From: Prunus persica
Lineage: Eukaryota; Streptophyta; Magnoliopsida; Rosales; Rosaceae
Direction: 5' to 3'
NCBI RefSeq assembly: GCF_000346465.2
Contig: NC_034009.1
Span: 23,045,094-23,109,093 of the forward strand
Length of the DNA: 64,000 nucleotides
Positions 54,215 through 64,000 of the stretch are shown one piece after another. Made by a program: the position numbers and the translations under genes. The notes beneath the pieces are model-generated. The model saw only the letters and a list, made by a program, of their open reading frames with translations. It was not told where the DNA came from and did no database searches. Each line of letters opens with the position of its first letter. Within the stretch, counting starts at the first letter, position 1.

Positions 54215-57200
54215 TCATTCAATCCATATATCTTCACACCCATCTCGAATATTTTGACCGCCTAACTCACCTACCAGTTCATCAAATGTGTCAACATTTG
54301 GCATCCCTCTAGTAAATGGCTCACACTCAATTATCACATCACCTAATACTTCATCACCAATAACATCATTATATTCTCTACTAGGCATTGATAACACTAC
54401 CGACCAACCACGATGCATCGGGTCGTCAACAAAAAATATTTGTTTCACTTGAGAAGCCAAAACAAATTGGTCATTCCTATGTCCAATTTTACTCAAATCT
54501 ACAAGGGTAAATCCAAGTTCGTCGACTACAAGACCAGAACTATCTATCCAATCACACCTAAAGACTGGGATTGTAAACTTTTGGTAGTCAAGGTCCCAAA
54601 TTTCTTGAATGACACCATAGAAACCCATATTTGAGAGAATTGGGTTTTTATCCTTGGCACTAGCAACTTGCATGGTATGTGCAAGTAAATAAACTCCACT
54701 ATTTTGAGTTGTCCGCACATCATCTTGTGCCTTGATATTGAATTTAATACCTTTAATAAGATAGCTCCTATATAATGGCACTGACATGTTTGGACCAGCT
54801 GCTAGCCACCTTAAATTTTCTGATACGCCATGATTGTCTTCCTCAAGTTCACTTTGAACCTGCAAATTAATCATATCTTAATTCATCCTAACATATAAAT
54901 AAGAAGAAAATTAAAAGAGAAATACGTTATTCAACAACATATACCTTGAAGCGTAGCCATTGAATGAAAGTGCTATTGTGCTTATCCTGCAGCCACTTTG
55001 TTCTCTTTCTAAATTTTGGATAAGCAGTCTTGATGTGGATCATATGTTGCCTACATGACACGAAAAATTCAAGCATTACGGTCCCAAATATATAAGATAA
55101 ACATAAGAAATAATTTTAAATGGAAACTTAAAGAATAAAACTCATACGTACTCGATATAAGGTAGGACTTCCTCCGTATTCTCCAAGACATATAGATGTG
55201 CTTGATTCAACAGGTCCTGATCAACTACGCTCACTGTGCAACCTGATAATGGCTTTGAAACTCCCATCTTTTGGCTTGAAGGCACTCCAACTGTACTAAC
55301 ATCAGATAAATGCTGAGTACAAAACTCTACCGCTTCTTCAGCTATATACCGCTCAGCAATGCAACCTTCGGGACGAGTACGATTCTGAACATACCCCTTC
55401 AGCACTTTCATATATCTTTCAAACGGATACATCCACCTAAAATATACTGGCCCACATAGACGAACTTCTCTGACAAGATGTACTACTAGATGAACCATGA
55501 TATCAAAGAATGAAGGGGGAAAGTACTTCTCAAGCAAACACAGAGTAACTACTACATCTTCTTCCAACTTATCTAGCTTGGAAACATCAACAGTCTTTGC
55601 ACATATAGCATTGAAGAAGAAGCACAAACGAGTTATTGCATACCTTGCAGGCTTCTCCAAAACAGAACGAATTGCCACAGGGAGCAATTGTTGCATTAAG
55701 GTATGACAATCATGTGATTTAAGGCCAAGAAGTCTTGAATCTTGTACAGATACAAGATTTTTAATATTTGAAGAATAACCTTCAGGGACCTTCATACCAT
55801 AGAAAGAATTGCAAACCTCTCTCTTCTCTGCTCTTGACAAATTCCAAGGCCCAGGAGGCAAACGAGTACGTCTTTCTCCATACTCGGGTTGCAAATCAGT
55901 TTTGACCCCCATGTTCAATAAATCTAATCGAGCAGCAATCCCATCTTTATTTTTTCCAGGGATCTCCAGCAATGTACCAATGATACTATCGCAAACATTC
56001 TTCTCAATGTGCATAACATCTAGGGCATGCCTCACAGGAAGGTATTTCCAATACTCGAGATCAAAGAATATTGATTTCTTCTTCCAACAAACTCTGTCAC
56101 CATTTTCAACCATATGCAGCACTTCTTCTCCGGTTAATGGCTCTGGAGGTATGCCATATTCAGGTTTCCCATTAAAAGCTGCACGTTGCCTCCTATATGG
56201 ATGATTGATTGGTAACCATTTTCTATGCCCAATGTAACAAATTTTGTGGCCATTTTTCAACCTGTGACTAGGTGTATCATCGCCGCATATTGGACAAGCT
56301 TTATATCCTTTAACAACACAACCAGATAAGTTTTCATAGGCGGGGAAATCATTAATTGTCCACATTAATGCAGCTCTGAGTGTAAAGTATTCTCCATTAT
56401 GTGCATCATACACTCCTCTAATCCCAACCCACAAGGATTTTAAATCATCAATCAAAGGCTCCAAGTAGACGTCTATATCATTTCCGGGTTGTTTAGGACC
56501 GGAAATCAATAAGGTTAACATCATGAACTTTCGTTTCATGCACAGCCATGGAGGGAGATTATATGTAACTAAGATAACCGGCCAACAACTATATCTGCTA
56601 CTTAGAGAACTGTGGGGATTGAATCCATCAGATGAAAGAGCCAATCTCAAGTTTCTCGGCTCATTACCAAACTCAGGCCATTTATCATCAAGAAGTTTCC
56701 AAGACGGGGAATCCGCCGGATGAGACATCTGACCGTCAATTGATTTTCTAGCAGCATGCCACCAAGTCAAACTCTTAGCTGTCTCATGTGATTGAAACAT
56801 CCTTTTAAACCTTGGAATTGGGGGAAAATACCACACCACCTTCGCTGGCACACCCTCTTTCAAGATTGAATCTTTGCCTTCCTTCCACCTTGAGATACCA
56901 CAAGTAGGACAATTAGTTGAATCCTCATACTCCTTCCTATACAAGATGCAATCATTGGGGCATGCGTGCATTTTCTCATAACTCAGCCCCAATGCACACA
57001 AAGTCTTTTTAGCCTCATACATGGAGGTTGGTATTGTATTTCCTTCTGGAAGCAAATCGCCTTGAAGTATCAATAATTCTGTAAAACAGACATCACTCAT
57101 CCCATGTTTTGCCTTCAAATTATACAACTTCACTAATGCCGATAACTTCGTGTACTTTCTACAACCAGGGTACACTGGTTGATCTCCATCCCCAATCACA

Positions 57201-57574
57201 TTGGCAAACTCATACGGATCCGAACCAAAATCACCAAAATCATTATCATCCATATCAATTTCTTCAGACACAAAACTGTACCTACTATGGCCATCATCTT
57301 CTTCAACATTTCTGCTAGCATTAGTAGTTGCTTCCCAAGGTTCTCCGTGAAATGTCCAATTCTTATAGCTTTGGTCAATTCCATTAAAGTATAAGTGATC
57401 CCTTATAATTCCAACCCCAAACAACTTCAAATTAACACATTTAACACATGGACAACGGATATGTGTTGTAGTTAGAAGATTTTCTACAGCAAAGTTCAAA
57501 AATGCTTCCACCCCAAACTCATATGCCTTCGATCTTCTATCCGAGTGCATCCATGACTTATCCATCTCCGACAC
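54215..57574 (-). CDS. CACTA TNPD/TNP2-type transposase, three exons, about 1057 aa
   Basis: Exons on - are 57574-55152, 55050-54945 and 54859-54215, joined by GT-AG introns that restore frame (YIE|QHM, RFK|VQS). No stop interrupts the 1057 codons. The N-terminus has the transposase-associated domain (MDKSWMHSDRRSKAYEFGVE, CPCVKC, about residues 4-80). The tnp2 domain (about 270-460) shows WHAARKSIDGQMSHPADSPS, LSSDGFNPHSSLSSRYSCWP and AALMWTINDFPAYENLSG with PICGDD. A DUF4218-like part follows (KSHDCHTLMQQLLPVAIRSV, RWMYPFERYMKVLKGYVQNR). The last exon has DUF4216 (IPVFRCDWIDSSGLVVDELG, QVKQIFFVDDP). In En/Spm this protein binds the 13-bp ends and catalyses excision. Length and domain order are normal for the family, so it may be functional. 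It could also act on CACTA-A and C. Confidence 0.92.
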
Positions 57575-58340
57575 TATAACCTATTATCTATAATAAAGTG
57601 AAAATACAGGCAATGACCATCACTATAGCAGATTATACAATGATCTAATCGCAAGTAATAAACAACAGAGACGACGGGTTTTAATCAAAAACAGACGTAT
57701 TTGGCATATATAGACGACGGATTTTCAACAGACGTCGTCTATTATACGTAATACAAACGACGCTTTATGAAAAAACCGTCGTGTATAAGTAATACAACGA
57801 CGTTATTTTAAAAACACCGTCGTGTAATCGTCGTCGTACGCCTTAAAATTCGTCGTGTCTCAGTTTATTTTCAAGAACACAAAACCCATTAAGAACACAA
57901 CATATATATGAAACCAAGCAAGAAACCAACATATACATGAAACCAAGCATGAAAACAATAAATCCATTCCCAATTCAACATAACATAGGGTGATTAAAAG
58001 ATACGACAAAATTAAATCCATTCCCAATTCAACATAACAGATAATGTAATCCATGAACCCATTAAACAGAAAATCCATGAACCCATACCTATAAGCATTG
58101 GTGCACTTTGCACCTTCTCCAGAGCGGAAAATGACAAGATCAAATAAAGGTGTCCTTTTGCTGGAAATCATTTGGAAGTTGGTGATGTGTCTTTTTGTGT
58201 TGATTTCCAGCAAAAGTACACCTTTATTTGATCTTGTCATGAACCCATTAAACAGAAAATCCATGAACCCATACCTATAAGCACATTATTAACAGATCGC
58301 AAAGCATATACCTAAAACCCTTTAACAAAACAACCTAATA
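57575..58340. other. CACTA-B leader upstream of the transposase
   Basis: Non-coding. CGACG motif array at 57670-57860, then tandem-like 'CCATTCCCAATTCAACATAA' repeats (57963, 58018) and the hairpin at 58131-58240. Confidence 0.6.
58131..58240. repeat. 40-bp-arm inverted repeat (hairpin)
   Basis: 58131-58170 and 58201-58240 are reverse complements at 39 of 40 positions (ends ATGACAAGATCAAATAAAGG / CCTTTATTTGATCTTGTCAT), with a 30-bp loop. It is flanked by direct copies of AAACAGAAAATCCATGAACC ... TATAAGCA (about 58057-58096 and 58250-58282). Confidence 0.88.
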
Positions 58341-59137
58341 TCATTCAATGAATTTACAAGGGGAAGATAGGGTTTGTACTTACAGGTTGGACGAGCTCAC
58401 AGATTCGACGAGCCTGGAGAGTGCAACTTTTAATTAGAGCAGAAGTGAGAGAGCGAAATGTTATGTCGCGTGAAATCTGAAATTTTAGGTTTCAGGGATC
58501 AAAGTATAAGACTAAGAGCCAAATCTAAAAAAATTTAGGTCGCGCGAAAATTTTTAGAGCGCGCGCGTTATAAAACGTCGAAAGAAAAACCAAGGCGAAA
58601 GTTCTACAAGTACCGACGTAAATTTAATATTCCACGACGGAAACTTCATTTTTCGGATTAAGAACGTAAGGCCGTTCATTTTTCGGATTAATTTTAAATT
58701 TATTTTGAATTTTTTATATAACGACGACTGAAAAACCACGTCGGTGTTAAGAAATTAAAGACGTTGTAAATTATATAAACCGACTTACATATTAAAATAA
58801 CGTCGTTTAAAGCGTAAACCATGTCGTATGTTTTACTGTACGACGTAAAATATGTATTCCACGACCCAACCACCGTCGTTAAAAATTAATACACTAAACC
58901 CATAAAATTAAATTATACAATTTAAAAAATTAAGTTTATAAAAGGTTTTATGGTTTTAAAGCCTAACATATAACATAGACTACCCAAAAATTATACTTTA
59001 AAAATAAACCCCAATAAATAACAACCCTAATCTCTAAACCCTAGATTCTAAACCCTAAACCATAAAACTAGAAGTGATTTTATGACTCATCAAAACAATT
59101 TTGTTTTGGATGGTCATTTTAAATTTTTGTTATTCAA

Positions 59138-59243
59138 NNNNNNNNNNNNNNNNNNNNNNNNNNNNNNNNNNNNNNNNNNNNNNNNNNNNNNNNNNNNNNN
59201 NNNNNNNNNNNNNNNNNNNNNNNNNNNNNNNNNNNNNNNNNNN
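59138..59243. other. Assembly gap (106 N)
   Basis: The corresponding CACTA-A sequence (about 38738-38842) is of the same length, so this gap size is realistic. Confidence 0.95.
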
Positions 59244-59739
59244 ATAAAAATAATAAAATATTCTTACCCACAACAACCAAACCACGTCGGTGTTAATAAA
59301 TGTAGACGTTGTAAATTGTAATAGACTACTAAGTCGTTAAAATGACGTCGTTAAAATGAGAAACCATGGGCGGCTATTTAACTATACGACGTAAAATATA
59401 TATATCAACGACTTAACCGCTGTCGTTACATAAACGTCGTCGATGATACCCTGAACCCTTAAGAAATTGAAGATGTTGTAAACCATAAACGACTCAATTG
59501 TTCAAAGAACGTCGTCTAACTATATTTTTACGTCGTAATTGTTTAAAACACGAAACAACAAAATACGACGGTTTGTGACTTTATTAGGTCGTTGGAAAAG
59601 TATTACACGTCGGTTAAGCAATTTGTATGTTTGTTTTTTTTTTAATTTAAGAAAACCTCAACAAATTTTTACATTACATATTATAGAGAAAATTTGTACA
59701 TTATACATAAATATCAAGTGTTCAATAATTGCCCTGTTT

Positions 59740-60645
59740 AATAATTTGGAAAACAAACTCTGCCCATTCATTCCGGACTTCATCAATGGCTTCTTGGGGG
59801 TATGAAGCTTCCTGGTTTCCCTTGGCATACTGCATAAACAATGACTATTAGGGTTTATAAATAAAAAGAAATTCAATCACAGACGACGATATTTTTCATA
59901 ACCGACGTAGTATATCCATTCAACGACGTTAATTTTACACGACCGTCGTTGATAATACAAAAAACGACGTGAAATGTATGAAGGTAATTTCTTCTTACCT
60001 TATTCTCAAACCCCAAGGAAGGATCCATGATGATGTCCCTCATGAAGCGCATTACATAATACCCCGCATTCGACATTGCTGGGTTGCTTTGGTGTGCCTG
60101 AGAGAGTTTTCCAAATTACATTTTTACGTCCTGCTCGGGCTATGTGGGTATTATATATTTTTAAAGCACTGTTCACGATGTTTTTGGCCTCTTCATCGAC
60201 CACACGATTTCCTGGCAGAGGATCCAGAAAATAGACGGTTTCTCTCTTTGCTCTTACAATCAGCAAAATCCAATGACGGCTGCACAAAATTAATATAAAA
60301 ACGACGGTTATTTACAAAAACGACGTATTATAGTATTTCACACGACGAAGTAAAGTAGCTAACGACGACATTATATATTTATCACGATGATAAATAAATA
60401 CCGACGTGGTTAGTAGTTTCAAACGACTAAATAAAATAAAACACCGACGTGGTTAGTTTATAAGCTGTCATTTATTGAAAATCTTAAAAACAAAATCCTA
60501 AGGAGACTAACCCTGGATTGTAAGGCATCATGAAAATCTGTTCACCTTCTGTCTTCTGAAGTCGAGCTGCTACAAGTCGTGATCTTGCAGTTATTGTGCC
60601 AGAGTTGGCACTAACTGTAGCAGGGTCGATAAAGCGCAACCAGTC
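59740..60645 (-). pseudogene. CACTA-B second gene, Ulp1 protease exons only
   Basis: Matches exons 5-7 of the CACTA-A gene. It keeps RHWILLIVRAKRETVYFLDP (His and Asp) and TGG where CACTA-A has TAG. However, an extra G in VECG (GCGGGG at about 60063-60066) shifts the frame just after the catalytic Cys. The last exon also ends differently (EWAEFVFQIIKQ). Upstream exons fall in the 799-N gap. The sequence departs from CACTA-A after about 60645. Confidence 0.8.
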
Positions 60646-60802
60646 TGCACGCCTGGTTTTTTGACTAAATAGCGTTTTATTATCTTATACCGCGAGAGGG
60701 GGGATAGACGCCACCTTCCCGCTTAGGGACGATGGTGGATTGGACAAGGAACTTTGTCTTTTTTTTTTTGCGTTTTAGAATAATAAAGTCACTCATACGC
60801 TA
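60646..60802. other. Foreign-looking sequence at a gap edge
   Basis: The match to CACTA-A stops abruptly inside an exon. The 157 bp that follow (CACGCCTGGTTTTTTGACTA ..., GCGAGAGGGGGGATAGACGC) resemble nothing else in the window and run into N. Likely uncorrected read ends. Confidence 0.5.
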
Positions 60803-61601
60803 NNNNNNNNNNNNNNNNNNNNNNNNNNNNNNNNNNNNNNNNNNNNNNNNNNNNNNNNNNNNNNNNNNNNNNNNNNNNNNNNNNNNNNNNNNNNNNNNNN
60901 NNNNNNNNNNNNNNNNNNNNNNNNNNNNNNNNNNNNNNNNNNNNNNNNNNNNNNNNNNNNNNNNNNNNNNNNNNNNNNNNNNNNNNNNNNNNNNNNNNNN
61001 NNNNNNNNNNNNNNNNNNNNNNNNNNNNNNNNNNNNNNNNNNNNNNNNNNNNNNNNNNNNNNNNNNNNNNNNNNNNNNNNNNNNNNNNNNNNNNNNNNNN
61101 NNNNNNNNNNNNNNNNNNNNNNNNNNNNNNNNNNNNNNNNNNNNNNNNNNNNNNNNNNNNNNNNNNNNNNNNNNNNNNNNNNNNNNNNNNNNNNNNNNNN
61201 NNNNNNNNNNNNNNNNNNNNNNNNNNNNNNNNNNNNNNNNNNNNNNNNNNNNNNNNNNNNNNNNNNNNNNNNNNNNNNNNNNNNNNNNNNNNNNNNNNNN
61301 NNNNNNNNNNNNNNNNNNNNNNNNNNNNNNNNNNNNNNNNNNNNNNNNNNNNNNNNNNNNNNNNNNNNNNNNNNNNNNNNNNNNNNNNNNNNNNNNNNNN
61401 NNNNNNNNNNNNNNNNNNNNNNNNNNNNNNNNNNNNNNNNNNNNNNNNNNNNNNNNNNNNNNNNNNNNNNNNNNNNNNNNNNNNNNNNNNNNNNNNNNNN
61501 NNNNNNNNNNNNNNNNNNNNNNNNNNNNNNNNNNNNNNNNNNNNNNNNNNNNNNNNNNNNNNNNNNNNNNNNNNNNNNNNNNNNNNNNNNNNNNNNNNNN
61601 N
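60803..61601. other. Assembly gap (799 N)
   Basis: CACTA-A has about 4.3 kb between the flanking matches (about 40240 and about 44585), so roughly 3.5 kb may be missing here. Confidence 0.95.
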
Positions 61602-61784
61602 CCGACGTGATTTACAATTTAAACGGCGGTTTTTGTAAGGACCGCCGTGGTTTTAAAAATTTATTCTATAAATTTGTCGCTTTCATTCATTTCGGTTTAC
61701 ATTTAAGGTTCCAAGTTCTTCCTCTCTCAGTCTCTCATGTCTCAAAGATAATAATTTGGATGTTTTCTCAAAGAGAAATTGAGC

Positions 61785-62167
61785 TTACTCGCATCAAATA
61801 TATGTCCACAAGAAGAAGCTTGTCAACTAGCCTTCTCACTTCCTTGATCAAGCCTGATAGGACACTTAGTGCTTCTGAATACTCCTTGCTTTCCATCAAA
61901 AGAGATGCAAGCCTGGCCTCCACTCGCTGTCGAAGGAAAGTTCGCTTCTCAGGGAAATCTGAAGATCAGATGTGCCTGATCCTCTGCTTGATTTTCTTGC
62001 CTAAGAAGATCCGTCGGATTTATTGTGATAGCCTCTTCCTTTATCCGTAGAGCTTCAGAAGAAGAAGATGGGTTTCAAGAATGCGATAAAGAATAGAAAT
62101 GGCTTCAGATGGCCTCTAAAGCATGAGCAATTGAATCAGTAGTTTCTGGGAGATATGATGAAGACAT
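61785..62167 (-). pseudogene. Captured RPN6 fragment in CACTA-B
   Basis: Homologous to the fragment in CACTA-A, with the same two internal deletions, so both descend from one capture. Here the start codon is intact (ATG on - at 62165-62167), giving MSSSYLP then TTDSIAHALEA before a stop. Block EKRTFLRQRVEARLASLLME and KEYSEALSVLSGLIKEVRR are preserved. Small indels differ from CACTA-A (for example an extra TTAT near 62020). No full protein can be made. Confidence 0.85.
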
Positions 62168-62239
62168 TGTCAATGCTTTGAACTACACAAGTCCTGCAGA
62201 AAGATATGTTAAAGAAACTGAAACAACGGCGGTTTTCTG

Positions 62240-63257
62240 TTCTACCGTCGTCTTTTCTCGTCGTCTATATTAAGTTACGATGGCGGTAGATTTATAATTA
62301 CCGACGTAGATTATTTTGTTAAACGTCGTTAAGTGTACTACAACCGACGTGGATTTTAATTTTAAATTATAAATGGAGTTTTTTTTCCCGTATTCTTTCA
62401 GTTTTAGTTTTCAATTCCAAAGCGTGATAAATAGATTTTTCTTTCCCGAGGAAATTTAAAATGAGGGAAATTAATGTTCTAGAATTTGTAAACTAACACG
62501 ACGCAATATTTGCAAATCTGTGTCATCTGTTAAGATTATGATGTGGAACAGAGTTCCATCTGGTAAGATTTCGTAACCCTTGGGATCTCAGCAAAACTGA
62601 TTATGTCGGCGGTGTTCTATATAAACCGTCGTGGTTATTTCAATTCTTGTCATTAAGTAGATCTACCGACGTAGGATAAGAAAATCAAAGAAAAAAATTG
62701 TTAACAAAAATTCTTATTAAGACGACCGTTAAAATTAAAGGTACGACGTATAAAATGAATAAATACGACGATAAATTTTATTGTACGATTTAAAGATTCG
62801 CGCTTTTCGCAATGAAATACTGACCGATNNNNNNNNNNNNNNNNNNNNNNNNNNNNNNNNNNNNNNNNNNNNNNNNNNNNNNNNNNNNNNNNNNNNNNNN
62901 NNNNNNNNNNNNNNNNNNNNNNNNNNNNACGAAAACCTCGTCGTGTTATTTTATGAGTAAAAACGGCAGTTTTTATTGAAATCGTCGTCTTTACTTTCTA
63001 CGTCGGTCGATTCATAACTTCTGCCGTTCTTTGTTGGCATTGATTTTACACTGCGGAAATCTGTTTCAAATAGACGTCGGTTGTTTAATTATGTACGTCG
63101 TTGTTTTTGAACAGCCATTTGAAACTCCATTTTTTAGTTGTCTAAGGTTGTATTACACGACGGTGTTTTTAGAACCGTCGTCTCTTTATAAACCACGACG
63201 GTTTTCACTGAGACCGTCGTTGTTTTCTGGTCGTCTTTTTCACTTTTTGTAGTAGTG
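62240..63257. repeat. CACTA-B right subterminal CGACG-motif array with gap
   Basis: Matches CACTA-A 45230-46850 but with deletions (for example A 45500-46090 is largely absent near 62510). 62795-62828 diverges before a 100-N gap (62829-62928). The final 330 bp are nearly identical to CACTA-A. Confidence 0.75.
62829..62928. other. Assembly gap (100 N, nominal)
   Basis: Exactly 100 N suggests a default gap size; CACTA-A has about 120 bp here. Confidence 0.95.
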
Positions 63258-63572
63258 GTATTTGCCAAAACCTTAGCCTATAAATAGGCATATCACTTGC
63301 AATGGGAAGAGAGACAAAACGGAGAAAAGAAGAAAAGGAAAAAGAGAAGAGGAAAGAGAGGAGGAAAGATAGAAGAGGAAAGAGAGAAAAAATTCAGTGA
63401 GCCTCACATATTGTAAACTCTAAAGTTGTAGCCCTATTATTTTATATAGTGAAAAAGTTACTGCTGCTGCTCTCCGAAGACGTAGGCATAGCCGAACCTC
63501 GTTAAATGCTGTGTCTCATCTACTTTACGTGCAGCTCAATATTCATACATATTCCAGGTTATTTTTATAACA
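63258..63572 (+). repeat. LARD2 3' LTR, second part
   Basis: Resumes with GTATTTGCC matching 47313 onward to the TATAACA end; TATA box near 63279. Followed by ATTAT. Confidence 0.93.
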
Positions 63573-63577
63573 ATTAT

Positions 63578-64000
63578 CATGTTATTGACACTCGGCACAA
63601 AATAATTTGTGAATATAGTGTGAAAACAATATATATGTGTGTGTATTTTACCTTAGTTATCATATAACTAACACGAGACATAAAATAATTTGTGAAGATT
63701 TTGAAACAATATATGTGCGAAAGTGATGTAAAATTAACGGTATTACCTAACTTACAATACGTAGATGCTAACATGCCTACATGTAGGGAAAGCATTACAT
63801 GTACATATGTAGTAAGAAACTTTGCTAAATCATCACCACAGGAGTTCGATGTAAGATTAGCATTAATTTGTTGTGATCTTAATGGTAATATAATGAAACC
63901 AACAGAAGCATATATGACATCTACAACATGCAAACAACCATACATATGATATCAAAGTACCCCTTTGATTCTTTGGCCCTACTGAGAAAAGGAGAAAGTG
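63578..64000. other. Right flank, unassigned
   Basis: AT-rich; two diverged copies of a ~55-bp unit (CACAAAATAATTTGTGAATA near 63596 and CATAAAATAATTTGTGAAGA near 63679). Small open frames on both strands (63692-63949 +, 63577-63945 -) match nothing I know. It could be intron or upstream sequence of the B3 gene. Confidence 0.4.

Larger units (their letters stand above)
52854..63257 (-). mobile_element. CACTA-B: CACTA transposon with intact-looking transposase, 10.4 kb including gaps
   Basis: Ends CACTACTACAAAAAA (52854) and TTTTTGTAGTAGTG (63257), with target duplication GTA (52851-52853 and 63258-63260) inside the LARD2 3' LTR. Genes on -: the tnp2 transposase (54215-57574), part of the second gene (about 59740-60640) and the RPN6 fragment (61785-62167). 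Three N runs interrupt it. The second, 799 N, stands where CACTA-A has about 4.3 kb, so the real element is longer. Confidence 0.94.
47223..63572 (+). mobile_element. LARD2: non-autonomous LTR retrotransposon, 3' LTR split by CACTA-B
   Basis: 5' LTR 47223-47627; 3' LTR 52760-52853 plus 63258-63572; target duplication ATTAT (47218-47222 and 63573-63577). The interior 47628-52759 (5.1 kb) lacks gag and pol but has the shared primer-binding site, Copia-like leader blocks, an antisense ORF (49317-49868) and the polypurine tract AAGGGGGAG (52751-52759). LTR halves differ at only about five positions. Removing CACTA-B and one GTA restores a continuous LTR like the 5' one. Confidence 0.93.

Noticed and set aside
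58085..58283. MITE with target duplication
   Set aside because: The hairpin is clear, but the flanking direct copies are ~40 bp and part of a local duplication; no short target duplication could be defined, so it is listed as an inverted repeat only.
63692..63949. 85-codon + strand frame at the right edge, and a possible B3 upstream exon on - at 63960-64000
   Set aside because: Neither shows a recognisable motif; the putative donor near 63960 is a single weak match and the exon would run off the window.

Overview
This is a repeat-rich stretch of a plant nuclear genome, almost certainly a eudicot. A woody Rosaceae is my guess from the look of the retroelement proteins, but nothing here proves it. 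The evidence for a plant is spliceosomal introns, a plant-type bHLH gene, an ABI3/FUS3/LEC2-type B3 gene, eukaryotic tRNA genes, a Cassandra TRIM with a 5S-like LTR, Tat/Ogre gypsy, Copia, LINE and SINE copies, and CACTA (En/Spm) DNA transposons. Three runs of N and odd sequence at their edges show a draft assembly.

Layout. 1-13564: the 3' part of a Tat/Ogre-like gypsy element on + (broken pol, an intron-containing antisense gene, 3' LTR). A CACTA terminus cuts into its RT, a 606-bp tandem duplication spans that junction, and a rearranged chromovirus-like LTR element sits in its 3' region. 13565-14580: a broken LINE RT on -. 15002-27366: a non-autonomous LTR element on - (LARD1, TSD TTTAC), split by a young Copia element at 20068-26581 (TSD AGAGC, intact pol). 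28455-29678: a six-intron bHLH gene. 30437-30875: three tandem tRNA-Lys(CTT) units, the third degenerate. 30946-33959: a non-autonomous LTR element on - (TSD TATAC) with a Cassandra TRIM (TSD ACAAG) in one LTR. 34059-35519: the 3' exons of a B3 gene on -, with a SINE in one intron. 35540-46850: CACTA-A (TSD ATA), landing about 18 bp upstream of a B3 splice acceptor. 47223-63572: a second non-autonomous element (LARD2, TSD ATTAT) whose 3' LTR is split by CACTA-B at 52854-63257 (TSD GTA).

How parts relate. Copia, LARD1 and LARD2 share an unusual 14-nt primer-binding site that matches the anticodon arm of tRNA-Ile(AAU), with C opposite the base expected to be inosine. They also share leader or 3' blocks, so the Copia element probably mobilises the two LARDs. 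CACTA-B carries an apparently intact three-exon TNP2-type transposase. CACTA-A has lost it but keeps a nearly full second gene (plant transposase domain plus Ulp1 protease) with one nonsense codon. Both CACTAs carry a captured, decayed fragment of the 26S proteasome subunit gene RPN6 and are filled with CGACG/CGTCG motifs.

Host genes are few: the bHLH gene, the B3 gene and the tRNA-Lys cluster. Everything else I can interpret is transposon or transposon remnant. All family assignments are by eye from translated motifs; none was checked against a database.
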